Shown: piece after piece, positions 45,375 through 54,886 of the stretch | Layout of the letters: the number at the start of each line of letters is the position of its first letter | Position numbering within the stretch: the stretch's first letter is position 1 | Assembly (NCBI GenBank): GCA_031291845.1 | Contig: JARLIH010000366.1 | Coordinates: 1 to 64,000 of the forward strand | Direction: 5' to 3' | DNA from: Isosphaeraceae bacterium | GTDB taxonomy: Bacteria; Planctomycetota; Planctomycetia; Isosphaerales; Isosphaeraceae | Length of the DNA stretch: 64,000 nt | Notes under the pieces: model-generated | What the model was told of the DNA's origin: nothing | What the model saw: the letters and a program-made list of their open reading frames with translations, nothing else | Databases searched by the model: none | Position numbers and translations under genes: made by a program

Positions 45375-46448
45375 TCAGAAGGAGTCCGCACTGACCGTCT
45401 CGCCGCCGTTCCGGGTCCCGACGGCCCACCAGGTCTGGTAGCTGACCGAGTCCTTGACGAACTTGACGGAGCCGTCGGCCATGCCCACATTCACGCCCCC
45501 GGCGTGGTTGCTGCAGGCCGAGGGCATGCTGTTGCTTGCCTCCCAGACCTGGGTGTTCTCCTGGGTCTGATTGTGGCAGGAGATCATATTTGGAGTGCCC
45601 CAGTGGGTGTAGGCGTTATTGGCATGAACGTAATACCCCATCGGGAAAGCGTATCCAAAGACCTCCGAATTGCCGGCCTGCGTCGTTCCCGGCACCGACT
45701 TGCACTGGTTGTAGAAGTTGACGGCGAGGGGAGCTCCGTTGACAACGCCCTGGTTGGCGGGCGTCGGCCCGGGGATGTCGTAATAGCCGCGCAGCTTGTC
45801 CTGGGAGGAAACGTAGGGCAGAGGGCTGTTGTTCTTGATTCCCACCAAGTGTTCGCTGAACAGCGCGGTGTTCGACGTGCCGTCCCGTATTGCCTCCAGC
45901 CCGATGGAGCCCCCAAGATTAGTCCAACCCAGAGAGTCGGACGGTACCATCGTGCCCGAAAACTGCGCGATCACGCCCGGACCACCCAGGTTGCCCACGT
46001 AATTGTGCGTCCCGTAGATCCAGGGCCGCTGGTAACCATCGGACGGACAGATCAGGCTCGCGATCTGCGAGTAGCACACGGTCGAGTTCGGCGTGTTGGT
46101 CGTGTTCCCTCCGGGGAAGAAGCCGCGACTGAAGTTGAAGGCGTTGTACATCGGTTGCTGCTCGAACTGCGGCAGCAGGAGCAAAGGCCATCCGTAACCC
46201 CACCCCCAACTTTCGTTGGCATTTAGCGTGTTCCCCCAGCAGATGCTCTGCGGCGGCAGAGAACTATTCGCTGAGATGTAGTTGTGGACGGCCAACCCGA
46301 GTTGCTTCAGGTTGTTGACGCACTGGGATCGCCGGGCTGCCTCACGGGCCGCTTGCACCGCGGGCAGCAACAGCGCGATGAGGACCGCGATGATCGCGAT
46401 CACCACCAACAACTCGATCAATGTGAAACCCCGGTGTGCTCTCCTCAT
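45375..46448 (-). CDS. DUF1559-domain protein with type IV prepilin-like N-terminus
   Basis: A 357-residue protein whose N-terminus [25 protein letters not shown] is a prepilin/pseudopilin signal (cleavage after glycine by a prepilin peptidase, then methylation of Phe). [22 protein letters not shown] is the DUF1559 opening, and [22 protein letters not shown] is the conserved H-x9-DG motif near the C-terminus. Planctomycetes carry dozens of these; they are thought to be surface or periplasmic pseudopilin-like proteins. I use ATG 46448 after GAGGAGA; a GTG five codons upstream (46463) is also in frame. A promoter candidate lies at 46650-46679 and a lipoprotein gene follows. Confidence 0.95.
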   Translation of the reverse strand: MRRAHRGFTLIELLVVIAIIAVLIALLLPAVQAAREAARRSQCVNNLKQLGLAVHNYISANSSLPPQSICWGNTLNANESWGWGYGWPLLLLPQFEQQPMYNAFNFSRGFFPGGNTTNTPNSTVCYSQIASLICPSDGYQRPWIYGTHNYVGNLGGPGVIAQFSGTMVPSDSLGWTNLGGSIGLEAIRDGTSNTALFSEHLVGIKNNSPLPYVSSQDKLRGYYDIPGPTPANQGVVNGAPLAVNFYNQCKSVPGTTQAGNSEVFGYAFPMGYYVHANNAYTHWGTPNMISCHNQTQENTQVWEASNSMPSACSNHAGGVNVGMADGSVKFVKDSVSYQTWWAVGTRNGGETVSADSF

Positions 46449-46649
46449 GGATGGTCTCCTCACATGAATTCAATGAGGTTCGATAACAGATCGGAGCCTG
46501 ACACGCTGAAGGTGTCTAAGCCCAGCGATGCGGATCTGCTGAACGGGCACATGCCAATCGCGGCGGGAGAGGTGGTGACGACGGAGTGCGCGGTCTGTTT
46601 TTCGCAAGTCTCCTTTGATTGAGGTGGGCGAATCAACGGATGCGACGGC

Positions 46650-46679
46650 ATCATATCGCACCGAAACTCGTCGGTACAA
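46650..46679 (-). promoter_or_regulatory. Predicted promoter of DUF1559/lipoprotein genes
   Basis: TTGTAC (46679-46674) and TATGAT (46655-46650) are separated by 18 bases on the minus strand. The leader would be about 195 bases. The rest of the 46449-46822 interval holds no convincing gene. Confidence 0.45.
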
Positions 46680-46822
46680 CAAGAATTTATCGGAACGAGA
46701 ACATCGAATTCCTTAGGGCGGCGCATGGCCGCTTGCAGGCGTGAATGTCGCTCGGGGATGCGTGCGAACGTCTAAAGACGTCGGGGGAATCGAAGACGCG
46801 CGGGTTCTCTCGCCGATGTCTG

Positions 46823-48025
46823 TCAGAACCGCCCCGTACCGCCTGAGGGCTTGAGCCGAGCGCGGGCCGATTGGGCCTGGGTGTCGAGTGGGTCGCGGGC
46901 GATTGCCAGACCGTACCAGGTCAGTGCCTCACGCGTCTGCCCGAGCTCTTCACAGGCTTGGCCGAGCTTGAAATAGAGTCTCGGGTCTTGTCCGAGGGGA
47001 CCTTTCGATTCCAAGATCATTCGCTTGAGCCGGTCCTCCCGTGCCACCTGTTCGAGGTAAGTGATTGCCCTCGGTTCATTGAGCCGTCGTAGGCACTGGC
47101 CCAGACCGTAGAGCGCAGCGCGGTCGTGAGGGTCCTGTTTCAAGACCGCTTCAAAGAAGTGAGACGCACCCGTTGGATCTTGTCGGATGAGTGCGAGTCG
47201 GGCGCGGATGACATTCAAACCCGCGTGGTCGCTTGCACCTGCTTGGACGAGCGATTCCGCAGCTGATTCGTCGCCGCGATCGAGCGCGATCCTGGCCCGC
47301 AGGGCTCGTGCGTTGTCGTCCTCGACGTCAAGCGGACCAATCGCTTCCTCGGCCGCGCTGACCTGGCTCATCATCAAATACGCTTCGACGAGCGCGAGGC
47401 GCGATTGGCGATCGCCCGGGTCGTTTTTCACGAAGCGCTCCAGGCGGGCGGCGGCCTCCCTGGGGTCCCAGATCGCGCAGAGATTCTGGCACCAGATAAA
47501 AGCCCGCTTCTCATCAAGCGGACCGAGTTCGACTAGGGCGCGGAACTGGGCGTCGCAATCGCGTCGGCGCCGCTGCAATGCGTAGATGTACGCAAGGTCA
47601 CGACGTGCGGCGACCTGATGGGGATCGAGCGCCACCGCTCGGGCCAAAAGGCGCTCCGCCGCGCGTGCATGATCTCGGTCGAGCTCGATCTCACCCGCGA
47701 GCAATCGCGCTCGACCGGCGAACGGGTCCGAGTCAGGGACGCAGCAGAGGACGCGAAGCGACTCGTCAAAATGCTCGCGCGCCTGGCTAATCCGGGCGCG
47801 GAGGATCAGGTCCAGAGCCGTCGGATGGACCCGCCTCGCACGCCGGTCGAGCAGGACTTCCGCGTCATCGACTCGCCCCCGGTCGAACTCTCGAGCGGCC
47901 GCATCAAGGAGCAGCAATGGATCGGGCTGTGCCCGTAAGACGACGATCGCGCCCGAAACGCCCAGGATGATCACCAGGGCAAGGCTCGTGGCTAAGCGAG
48001 TTCGGCGCGTCGGAGCACGAAGCAT
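46823..48025 (-). CDS. TPR-repeat membrane-anchored protein
   Basis: A 400-residue protein with one N-terminal membrane helix (ATSLALVIILGVSGAIVVL, residues about 13-31), then tetratricopeptide-like repeats to the end (RAAERLLARAVALDPHQVAARRDLAYIYAL; LYFKLGQACEELGQTREALTWYGLAIARDP). TPR domains hold protein partners together, here probably outside the cytoplasm. The ATG at 48025 follows GAGGAGGG; the longer frame starting at 48160 has no helix or repeats and is unlikely. It lies upstream of the DUF1559 gene on the same strand, 374 bases away, and faces away from the PVC heme-protein gene. Confidence 0.88.
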   Translation of the reverse strand: MLRAPTRRTRLATSLALVIILGVSGAIVVLRAQPDPLLLLDAAAREFDRGRVDDAEVLLDRRARRVHPTALDLILRARISQAREHFDESLRVLCCVPDSDPFAGRARLLAGEIELDRDHARAAERLLARAVALDPHQVAARRDLAYIYALQRRRRDCDAQFRALVELGPLDEKRAFIWCQNLCAIWDPREAAARLERFVKNDPGDRQSRLALVEAYLMMSQVSAAEEAIGPLDVEDDNARALRARIALDRGDESAAESLVQAGASDHAGLNVIRARLALIRQDPTGASHFFEAVLKQDPHDRAALYGLGQCLRRLNEPRAITYLEQVAREDRLKRMILESKGPLGQDPRLYFKLGQACEELGQTREALTWYGLAIARDPLDTQAQSARARLKPSGGTGRF

Positions 48026-48318
48026 TCTCACCGCCCTCCTCACCCACGCGGTTGACTCCGTATCCAGATTTGTTGGCACGCAAGCGGTTGTCAACGCCCG
48101 GTTGCGGTTCGCCGAGAGAACACTGTCGCCGAAGGCCCCATGTTCCGGGGTTGGTTTCAAACAGAATCCCCGCAGCGTTCGGACCGAGAGCCAGGCTTCG
48201 GGCTATCTATAGGATCGTCGCAGTCCGCAGCGCGGTTCGCGAACCGCCGAACGCGATCACACGGCGATACAACCTCTACGCGGTCCCGGATGGTTGCCCG
48301 CGCGGAGGCACGAGGGGG

Positions 48319-48432
48319 GTGCTGAGGGCTTGAGAATGGGGGGCCTGTCCGTCAGATGTGCTCTGCACGCAGCTCGTGCTCAAGCGCCTGGCGTGTGCTG
48401 AGGGCTTGAGAATGGGGGGCCTGTCCGTCAGA
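48319..48432 (+). repeat. 38-bp perfect direct repeat, 76-base period
   Basis: The 38 bases beginning GTGCTGAGGGCTTGAGAATG at 48319-48356 recur exactly at 48395-48432. The 38-base spacer between them is different. It lies in the leader of the PVC heme-protein gene, 40 bases before its likely start. The rest of the interval from 48026 shows no gene. Confidence 0.85.
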
Positions 48433-48472
48433 GTGGTTCATCCCCGTGAAGCCGACCCCGCGCGAAGGAACC

Positions 48473-51400
48473 GTGCTCGTGATCGCGAACCCCAAGCCCC
48501 CGACGTTCCATCGAGTCCTCATTCTGCCTCTCATCGGCGTGCTGGCCACCGCGTCCGCGGCCCGCGCTGAGGGTCCGGACCCGCGGCTGGCGGGCTACCG
48601 GACGCCCCCGGGTTGGAAGGTATCAATTGCGGCGACGGAGCCGCTGGTGATCAACCCGGTAACGATGACGTTCGGCCTCGACGGGCGTCTCTACGTTGTG
48701 GAGTGGCAGGCTGGGCGCGGTCCGAACGACCACATCAAGGTGCTGACCGACACCGACGGCGACGGCGCGTTTGACAAGGCCGACATGTACATGGACGGCC
48801 TCGACCTCCCGGCGGGCGTCCTCTTCTGGGACGGCTGGACCTACGTGACGCTCGACCACGACGTCGTTCGCTTCAAGGATAAGGATGGCGACGGCAAGTT
48901 CGAGACGCGCGAGGTCATCGCCTCGGGCTTCGGCAACGACGACTCGCACCACCGCGTCTCGGGCATGACGATGGGGCCCGACGGCTGGATCTACCTGACA
49001 ACGGGCGACAGCGACGCTCATGCGAAGGGCTCGGACGGCTCGACCGCGACCGTCCTGCGCTCGGGGGGCGTCTTTCGCTGCAAGCCGGACGGCTCCCACA
49101 TGGAGAACGTCGCCTTTGGCATGCGGAACCCCTGGGGCAACATCGCGTTCGACGACGAGTTTCGCATCTTCCACACCGACAACGACAATGAAGGGGCCGC
49201 CGGCTTCACCGGCTGCCGCATCCTGCACGTCGTCGAAGGGGGCGACTACGGCTGGCGCCTGCGCGAAGGCGCCCGCTGCTGCCAGCCCGACTACGAGCGC
49301 GCCACCTGGAACGGCGGCCGCCCGGGCCGCCTGGGCTGGGTCGCCGAAACGGGTCGCGGTGCGCCCGCGGGTCTCTGCGTCTTGAATTCGGCCGCATTTC
49401 CCCCGTCCACGCGCAACCTGCTCGTCTATCCCGACGTCTTTCGCAAGCTCGTGCGGGCCTACAAGCTGAAGCCCGCCGGCGCGACATTCACGGTGGCCGA
49501 GGAGTTCGAGCTGCTCGCGTCGGATGACCCCCTTTTTCGGCCCGACGACGCCGAGATCGGGCCCGACGGAGCGCTCTACATCCTCGACTGGCGAACCGAC
49601 TCCGGGGGCGCGGGGCAGCTCTCGGGGAACGGGAAGACCGGGCGGATCTATCGAGTGACGTGGGGGGGCACCGAGAAGGAGCCGGCGCGGGCGCCATTGG
49701 CGCGCGATCGGTTTGCAAAACTGCTCGGAGCGGAAGACGCGAGGCTCGTTCAGGCCCTCACCGACGACGATTACAACCTTCGCAGGACTGCCAATCTCGA
49801 ACTGATTCGACGTGGGGGGAAGGACACGAAGGCACTAATCGAGGTCGTTAAGCGGATGAAACCCGAGAGTGCTCGCCTGCATGCGCTCGTGACGCTCTCG
49901 GCAACAAATACGCTGAAGACCGACAAAGCTGGCGCTGGTGTTCCCTGGGATTTTGGCATTTTGGGAGGCTCACCGGCTCTCCGCCGACTGGCATTCGAAT
50001 GTCTTGGTCGCTTCGCCGATTTCAGAGATTACGATCTGACGATCAGTATGATCGGCGCAAAGGAAGAGGATTACGAGGCACTCCGCGCTTTCGCCCTCGC
50101 CATTGGCAGGTTCGGCAGCGCGGTTCCCGCGAAGCCTCGCACGGGCTCAGCTCAATCCGTCGCACAAGCGCTCGCGGAATTCCCGCTGTTGTCGTACGCC
50201 GAAAACTCGCTCGGTGAAGACCCGTTCTTCCGTGACGGATGGACGCGCGGGCTCGAGCGCCTTGGCCCGGACGCGCTCAAGGTTCTCCTGAGAGCCATCG
50301 CTGACGGCAAACCCAAGAGTTCGGCCGCAGCACTTTATGCGCTTCAAGGATGGCGTGATTCTTCCGGTGTCGAAGCCGTGCTCACCGAAGCGACGACCCG
50401 AGAGCCGATCCCTCCGTCCGCCCGCGTTGGTCTGTTCCGGGCTCTCCGCGAGTTCGTCCCGAGCGTACCGGCAGACCGGATCGTTGAGTGGCTCGTGGGT
50501 GGAACGAACGCCCCGCCCGAAGCTCGTGTCGAGGCCATCCGCGTTCTCATTGCGTTGCACCAGCGGGCTGCGCTCGCGGCCGGCCCCATCTTGCCGTCTC
50601 TGCTCGCAGACAGCCGCGACGAGGTACGGCGCGAATCGCTACGGCTCGCGGCGGAAGTCCGATCCGCCGACGCCAAGGCGAGTCTCGTTTCGCTAGTGCA
50701 GGCCGAGAATCGCCGGGCCGACGAGCGCCGGCTCGCGCTGGTGGCGCTCAGGAGCTACCAGGACAACGGACTCGCGCCTTTGTTGTCAGGCCTGCTTGCA
50801 AAAAGCACTGACGCAGGCTTCCGGATTGAGTTACTCCGTACGCTGGCCGCGCTTGATTTCAAGGCCGCCGCAGAAGGGGCGAAAGCCTTACTCTCCAGCA
50901 AGGATCGCGAGCTGCGGCAGGAGGCGATCGGTATTCTCGGCCAGCGGCCAGAGACAGCGCTGATCGTGGCCCAGGAATACAACGATGGGAAACTCTCGCC
51001 CGAGGATCTCGCCCGTGTGATCGAGGCCGTCCGGCCGCATGCGACTCCTGAGCTACAGGCGGCGATGCAGAGCCTTCTCAAGAAGACACTCCTTGCCGCC
51101 CCGACGGGTGCGGAGGCCAGTCGCCTGCGCGAGTACGTCGGGCGCTTCGGCAGCCCCGATCGGGGCAAGGCGCTCTACCTCGACACGAAGAAAGTCGGCT
51201 GTACCGTGTGCCACCGGCTCGAAGGGTCCGGTGGCGCCGTGGGGCCCGACCTGACACGGATCTATGAGACGCTGTCGTTCGACAAGCGCGTGGAGGCGAT
51301 CCTCGAGCCCTCCAAGGAAATCAAGGAGGGCTTCGGCACCTTCAAGGTCGCCACCACCGACGGACGGATTGTCACGGGCTTGCTGCTCGGTGACACCCCC

Positions 51401-51604
51401 GAGGGCGTCGCGCTCAAGGACGCGCAAGGATGCGAGGTGCGCATCTCGGCCAAGGAGATCGAGGACAAAGGCCCGGACAAAGCGAGCCTCATGCCCGTCG
51501 GGGTCGTCGGCAACCTCTCGTTCAACGAGTTCGCCGACCTGCTCTCGTTCCTCGGCGACCGCAAGGCACAGGAAAGCCTGCGAGCCTTGGCAAAACCGAA
51601 CTAG
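48473..51604 (+). CDS. PVC-type CxxCH heme-binding protein with propeller and HEAT-like repeats
   Basis: A protein of about 1,043 residues, exported by a Sec signal (VLILPLIGVLATASAARA). The first third is a glucose/sorbosone-dehydrogenase-like beta-propeller with repeated calcium-like acidic turns (DTDGDGAFDKADMY, DKDGDGKFETREV). Residues about 380-880 carry HEAT-like helical repeats (ADSRDEVRRESLRLAAEVRS). The C-terminal PVC cytochrome holds CTVCH (about 910-914) and the usual VGPDLTRI. This build is common in planctomycetes and is thought to oxidise sugars or alcohols outside the cytoplasm and pass electrons to a carrier. The start is uncertain: GTG at 48446, 48473 or 48479 are all in frame; AAGGA at 48465 favours the latter two. 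No stop or frame break seen. Confidence 0.92.
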   Translation: MLVIANPKPPTFHRVLILPLIGVLATASAARAEGPDPRLAGYRTPPGWKVSIAATEPLVINPVTMTFGLDGRLYVVEWQAGRGPNDHIKVLTDTDGDGAFDKADMYMDGLDLPAGVLFWDGWTYVTLDHDVVRFKDKDGDGKFETREVIASGFGNDDSHHRVSGMTMGPDGWIYLTTGDSDAHAKGSDGSTATVLRSGGVFRCKPDGSHMENVAFGMRNPWGNIAFDDEFRIFHTDNDNEGAAGFTGCRILHVVEGGDYGWRLREGARCCQPDYERATWNGGRPGRLGWVAETGRGAPAGLCVLNSAAFPPSTRNLLVYPDVFRKLVRAYKLKPAGATFTVAEEFELLASDDPLFRPDDAEIGPDGALYILDWRTDSGGAGQLSGNGKTGRIYRVTWGGTEKEPARAPLARDRFAKLLGAEDARLVQALTDDDYNLRRTANLELIRRGGKDTKALIEVVKRMKPESARLHALVTLSATNTLKTDKAGAGVPWDFGILGGSPALRRLAFECLGRFADFRDYDLTISMIGAKEEDYEALRAFALAIGRFGSAVPAKPRTGSAQSVAQALAEFPLLSYAENSLGEDPFFRDGWTRGLERLGPDALKVLLRAIADGKPKSSAAALYALQGWRDSSGVEAVLTEATTREPIPPSARVGLFRALREFVPSVPADRIVEWLVGGTNAPPEARVEAIRVLIALHQRAALAAGPILPSLLADSRDEVRRESLRLAAEVRSADAKASLVSLVQAENRRADERRLALVALRSYQDNGLAPLLSGLLAKSTDAGFRIELLRTLAALDFKAAAEGAKALLSSKDRELRQEAIGILGQRPETALIVAQEYNDGKLSPEDLARVIEAVRPHATPELQAAMQSLLKKTLLAAPTGAEASRLREYVGRFGSPDRGKALYLDTKKVGCTVCHRLEGSGGAVGPDLTRIYETLSFDKRVEAILEPSKEIKEGFGTFKVATTDGRIVTGLLLGDTPEGVALKDAQGCEVRISAKEIEDKGPDKASLMPVGVVGNLSFNEFADLLSFLGDRKAQESLRALAKPN

Positions 51605-51607
51605 GAG

Positions 51608-51764
51608 TCATCCGCCGATGTCGCCGATTTACGCAGATAGGTTGTCAAGAATTGCTGGCCGTCATGGATTTTGCGGCCTTGGGCCTCTCTGCGGCCGCCC
51701 AAAGAATTCGTAACGCACCTAAGAACGGAGTTGATCTGCGTCAATCGGCGTCATCCGCGGATAA
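51608..51764. repeat. Imperfect inverted repeat (31-nt arms) between convergent genes
   Basis: Arms at 51608-51638 and 51734-51764 match in 27 of 31 positions when one is reversed and complemented; the core is ATCTGCGTnAATCGGCG (n variable). About 95 bases lie between them. This pattern of ATC-TGCGT and CGGCG blocks is a typical scattered intergenic palindrome. It sits between the PVC gene and htpG and could end both transcripts. Confidence 0.6.
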
Positions 51765-51773
51765 GAACTCTTC

Positions 51774-53657
51774 TCAGCTCAGCACGATCGGCGATCGCTT
51801 TTCCGCGGCTTCTTCCATGAACGACTGGACGCGTGACACCAGCGTCTCGGGCTCTTCCACGCCTCCTTCCAGGAGCTGCGCGTTGGCCCAGAGCTGGAGG
51901 CCGCACTGCCTGATGAAGGCGTCGTGGTCGCGGTTGGCGCTGAGGCTCGCGAGGCGGCGGATCAACGGTGCCGAGGGGTTGATCTCGAGGGTCCGCTTGG
52001 TGACCGCGAAGTCGCGGTTGGCCCGCTGAAGCAGACGCTGCATCTGGGTGCTGAGCCCGCCGTCGGCGTTCACGAGGCAGCACGGGCTGTCGGTCAGGCG
52101 CTTCGACTCCCGGACTTCCTGGACGCGGTCACCGAGGGCTTCGCGAAAGAGCTCCAGCACCCGGGCGAACGGTCCGGTCGGCGGCTCGGGTTCTTTCTTG
52201 TCTTCGGTTTCCTCGCCGGGGAGGTCGAGGTCCGCGGAGTCGATCGAGGTGAGCGCTTTGTCCTGGAACTTGCCCAGGGACGACATCACGAACTCGTCCA
52301 CGGGGTCGGTCAGGTACAGGACCTCGATCCCGCGCCTGCGGAAGATTTCGAGATTCGGGCTCTTCTGAATCGAAGTGAGGTCCGGACCACCGAAGTAGTA
52401 AATGTGCTTCTGATCCGCCAGCGCACGGCTGACGTACTCCTCCAGCGAGGTGGGTTTGTCGGCTCCTTCGGTCCGGGACGACGTGAACCGGAGCAGCTTC
52501 GCGATCCGTTCGCGGTTCGAAAAATCGTTGGCGATCCCTTCCTTCAGGACCGGGCCGAACTGCTGGTAAAACGCCAAGTATTTTTCGGGATCGTCCTTCG
52601 CCAGCAGGTCGAGGCGGTCGAACACTCCCTTCACAAGCGTGTTGCGGATGCGCCTGATGACCGTGTTGTCCTGGAGCGTTTCGCGGGAGACGTTCAGAGG
52701 GAGGTCTTCGGAGTCGACGAGTCCGTAGAGGAAGCGGAGGTACTCCGGCAGCAACTCCCGGCAGTCGTTCTGGACCAGGATACGCTTCGCGCAGAGGTTC
52801 AGGCCGTGCTCTTCGCGAGCGAGGCCGAGCCGCTCGATGCTGGTGGAGGGGCAATACAGGATCGCGCGGAACTGGATCGGTGAATCGGCGGCGAGGTGCA
52901 GATGCCAGAGCGGGGTCTCGTCGGTGCGGTGGGTCAGGTGCTGGAAGAATTTCTGGTACTGCTCGTCGGTCACCTGGCTCTTCGGCTCGACCCAGATCGG
53001 CTTTTGCTCGTTGATGACCTGGTCGGCGAACTTGATCGGATGGGGAACGAAACTCGAGTATTTCCGGAGCGCGGTCTGGATGCGCCAGGGTTCGGTGAAG
53101 TCCTTGCAGTCTTCTTTCAAGTGAAGGATGACCTCGGTGCCCCGTTCCAGGCCTTCCGCCGGCGTGATCTGGAACGTCCCGGTCCCCTCCGACTCCCACT
53201 CCCAGCCGGAGTCCTCCCGGTAGCTGCGGGTGCGGACGCGCACGCGGTCGGCCAGCATGAAAGCCGAGTAGAAACCGACGCCGAACTGCCCGATGAGGGA
53301 GAGGTCGGTCTTTCCCTGGCTCGTCGCGTTCTTCAGGAATTCGAGCGAGCCGCTCCGGGCAATCGTGCCCAGGTTCGTCACCAGTTCGTCGTGCGACATA
53401 CCGATCCCGTTGTCGCGAATCACGAGCTCGTGAGCGTCGGGCTTGGCTTCGATCACGATCTCGAGGGTGCCGGTCTCGCGAAACGCTTCGTCCGTCAGCC
53501 CGACGTAACGCATCTTGTCGAGCGCATCAGAGGCATTCGACACCAGCTCGCGCAACGCGATTTCACGACTCTGGTAGAGCGAGTGCGCCAGCAAGTGGAG
53601 CAACTGCTTGATTTCGGCCTGAAATGTGAATTCTTGCTTTTCGGACACAGCGGACAT
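51774..53657 (-). CDS. htpG: Chaperone protein HtpG (Hsp90 family)
   Basis: A 627-residue ATP-dependent chaperone. The N-terminal GHKL nucleotide site is shown by NASDALDKMRY, DNGIGMSHDEL and GQFGVGFYSAFM; the middle domain has the catalytic-loop region RETLQDNTVIRRIRNTLV; the C-terminal dimer domain ends EAAEKRSPIVLS. Length is usual for bacterial HtpG. The ATG at 53657 follows GGGGAG (8 bases) and gives the standard opening QEFTFQAEIKQLLHLLAHSLY; the 76-codon extension upstream has no match to the family. No CIRCE or sigma-32 site could be recognised upstream. Convergent with the PVC gene. Confidence 0.98.
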   Translation of the reverse strand: MSAVSEKQEFTFQAEIKQLLHLLAHSLYQSREIALRELVSNASDALDKMRYVGLTDEAFRETGTLEIVIEAKPDAHELVIRDNGIGMSHDELVTNLGTIARSGSLEFLKNATSQGKTDLSLIGQFGVGFYSAFMLADRVRVRTRSYREDSGWEWESEGTGTFQITPAEGLERGTEVILHLKEDCKDFTEPWRIQTALRKYSSFVPHPIKFADQVINEQKPIWVEPKSQVTDEQYQKFFQHLTHRTDETPLWHLHLAADSPIQFRAILYCPSTSIERLGLAREEHGLNLCAKRILVQNDCRELLPEYLRFLYGLVDSEDLPLNVSRETLQDNTVIRRIRNTLVKGVFDRLDLLAKDDPEKYLAFYQQFGPVLKEGIANDFSNRERIAKLLRFTSSRTEGADKPTSLEEYVSRALADQKHIYYFGGPDLTSIQKSPNLEIFRRRGIEVLYLTDPVDEFVMSSLGKFQDKALTSIDSADLDLPGEETEDKKEPEPPTGPFARVLELFREALGDRVQEVRESKRLTDSPCCLVNADGGLSTQMQRLLQRANRDFAVTKRTLEINPSAPLIRRLASLSANRDHDAFIRQCGLQLWANAQLLEGGVEEPETLVSRVQSFMEEAAEKRSPIVLS

Positions 53658-54003
53658 GACGAACACTCCCCGGCTCGCTGGGGCGCTACGGTGGACAATG
53701 CGGAATCGACGCGTGATGGGCTGTCGGCTCGTTAGGACAACCATTAAGCAAGGTCCGTACCAAGCTAACTTCGTGGTCGCAAGTGTCGATAATGCAAGCA
53801 CTTTCGGGTCGGGTGCCGGAGGGCGAACTCGAGTTGTCCTGCCAGGAAGCTCGCAAAGTGAACGTCCAGGATGCCAAAATGGCACCTCGTTCCTTCCTGA
53901 GCCAGCGGAGCGCTAAGTCAGCGCCCTGAAACACGGCATCGCCGTTGCATGATTGTTCGGACGTTGCGCGCCGGCCATTCCATTACTTATGGAGAGCACT
54001 GCA
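53658..54003. other. Intergenic region between htpG and hydrolase gene
   Basis: 346 bases between divergent starts, with no gene on either strand. It must hold the htpG promoter and the promoter of the plus-strand series. I searched for CIRCE (TTAGCACTC pairs) and found none; an imperfect AAGTG/CACTT dyad near 53785-53806 is the only notable structure. Confidence 0.35.
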
Positions 54004-54780
54004 ATGTTGCTCGCATACGACGATCACGGCCCCGGCCCCGTTGTGGTGTTGTTGCACGGCTTCCCGTTGAACCGTTCGCTCTGGGAGTACCAGGTGGGAA
54101 GCATCGGCTCGCGGTACCGGCTCATCCTGCCCGACCTGCGCGGGCACGGTGAATCGGCAGCCCCCGAGGGGACGTACACGATGGACGCCATGGCCGACGA
54201 CGTGCTCGAACTGCTCGACGTGCTGCAGCTCCGCGAGCCCGTGGTGCTGGGCGGACTGTCGATGGGGGGATACGTCGCGCTTTCGCTCATCGAGCGGTTC
54301 CCCGAGCGCTTTCGCGGGCTGATCCTCATGAGCACCCGTGCGGAGGCCGACAGTCCGGAGGCGAGGCACGCGCGCGAAGACTTGGTTGACGAGATCGAGG
54401 GGACCCAGGACGTGCGGCCTGTCGTCGACGCGATGCTCCCGCGGTTGCTCTCCCCAACGACACGCGTCCAGCGGCCCGAGGTGGTGGCGCGAGTGCGGTC
54501 GATGATGGAAAAGACGGCGCCGAGGGGCGTCATCGGCGCGCTTCGAGGGATGGCCTCCCGACCGGACAGGACGGGTGTGCTGGCGGGGATCAACGTACCG
54601 ACGCTTTTGCTCTTCGGCAGGGACGACCCGATCACGCCTCCCGAGGTCGCCCAGAAGTTCGCGGCAGCGATCCCACGCGCCCAGCCGGAGGTAATCGACG
54701 GCGCGGGGCACCTCGCGCCGATCGAGCGCCCCGACGACGCGAACCGAGCGATCCTGGCCTTTTTGGCCGAGCTCGCGTGA
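54004..54780 (+). CDS. Alpha/beta-hydrolase
   Basis: A 258-residue alpha/beta-hydrolase. VVVLLHGFPLNRSLWEY contains the HG oxyanion region, GGLSMGGYVALSL the nucleophile elbow (Gly-x-Ser-x-Gly), FGRDDPITPPE the acid and GAGHLAPIERP the catalytic histidine. Substrate class (lipase, esterase, lactonase or haloperoxidase-like) cannot be told. The ATG at 54004 follows GGAGAGC (8 bases). The plus-strand series begins here; rnd follows after 106 bases. Confidence 0.92.
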   Translation: MLLAYDDHGPGPVVVLLHGFPLNRSLWEYQVGSIGSRYRLILPDLRGHGESAAPEGTYTMDAMADDVLELLDVLQLREPVVLGGLSMGGYVALSLIERFPERFRGLILMSTRAEADSPEARHAREDLVDEIEGTQDVRPVVDAMLPRLLSPTTRVQRPEVVARVRSMMEKTAPRGVIGALRGMASRPDRTGVLAGINVPTLLLFGRDDPITPPEVAQKFAAAIPRAQPEVIDGAGHLAPIERPDDANRAILAFLAELA

Positions 54781-54886
54781 ACGTGGCGCCCGAGGGCCCA
54801 CGCCTCTTGCTTCCCAGCCGTCCAGTCTCGATAATCCCAGGCCGAGGGGAGAGCAATCACAGGACGCGCGGACGCATTGGGGTGCG

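Noticed and set aside
46460-46726. 88-residue minus-strand frame before the DUF1559 gene
   Set aside because: Overlaps the predicted promoter and leader, no ribosome-binding site, no recognisable features.
53658-54003. CIRCE or heat-shock sigma site for htpG
   Set aside because: No CIRCE arms and no clear CTTGAA/CCCCAT pair found.
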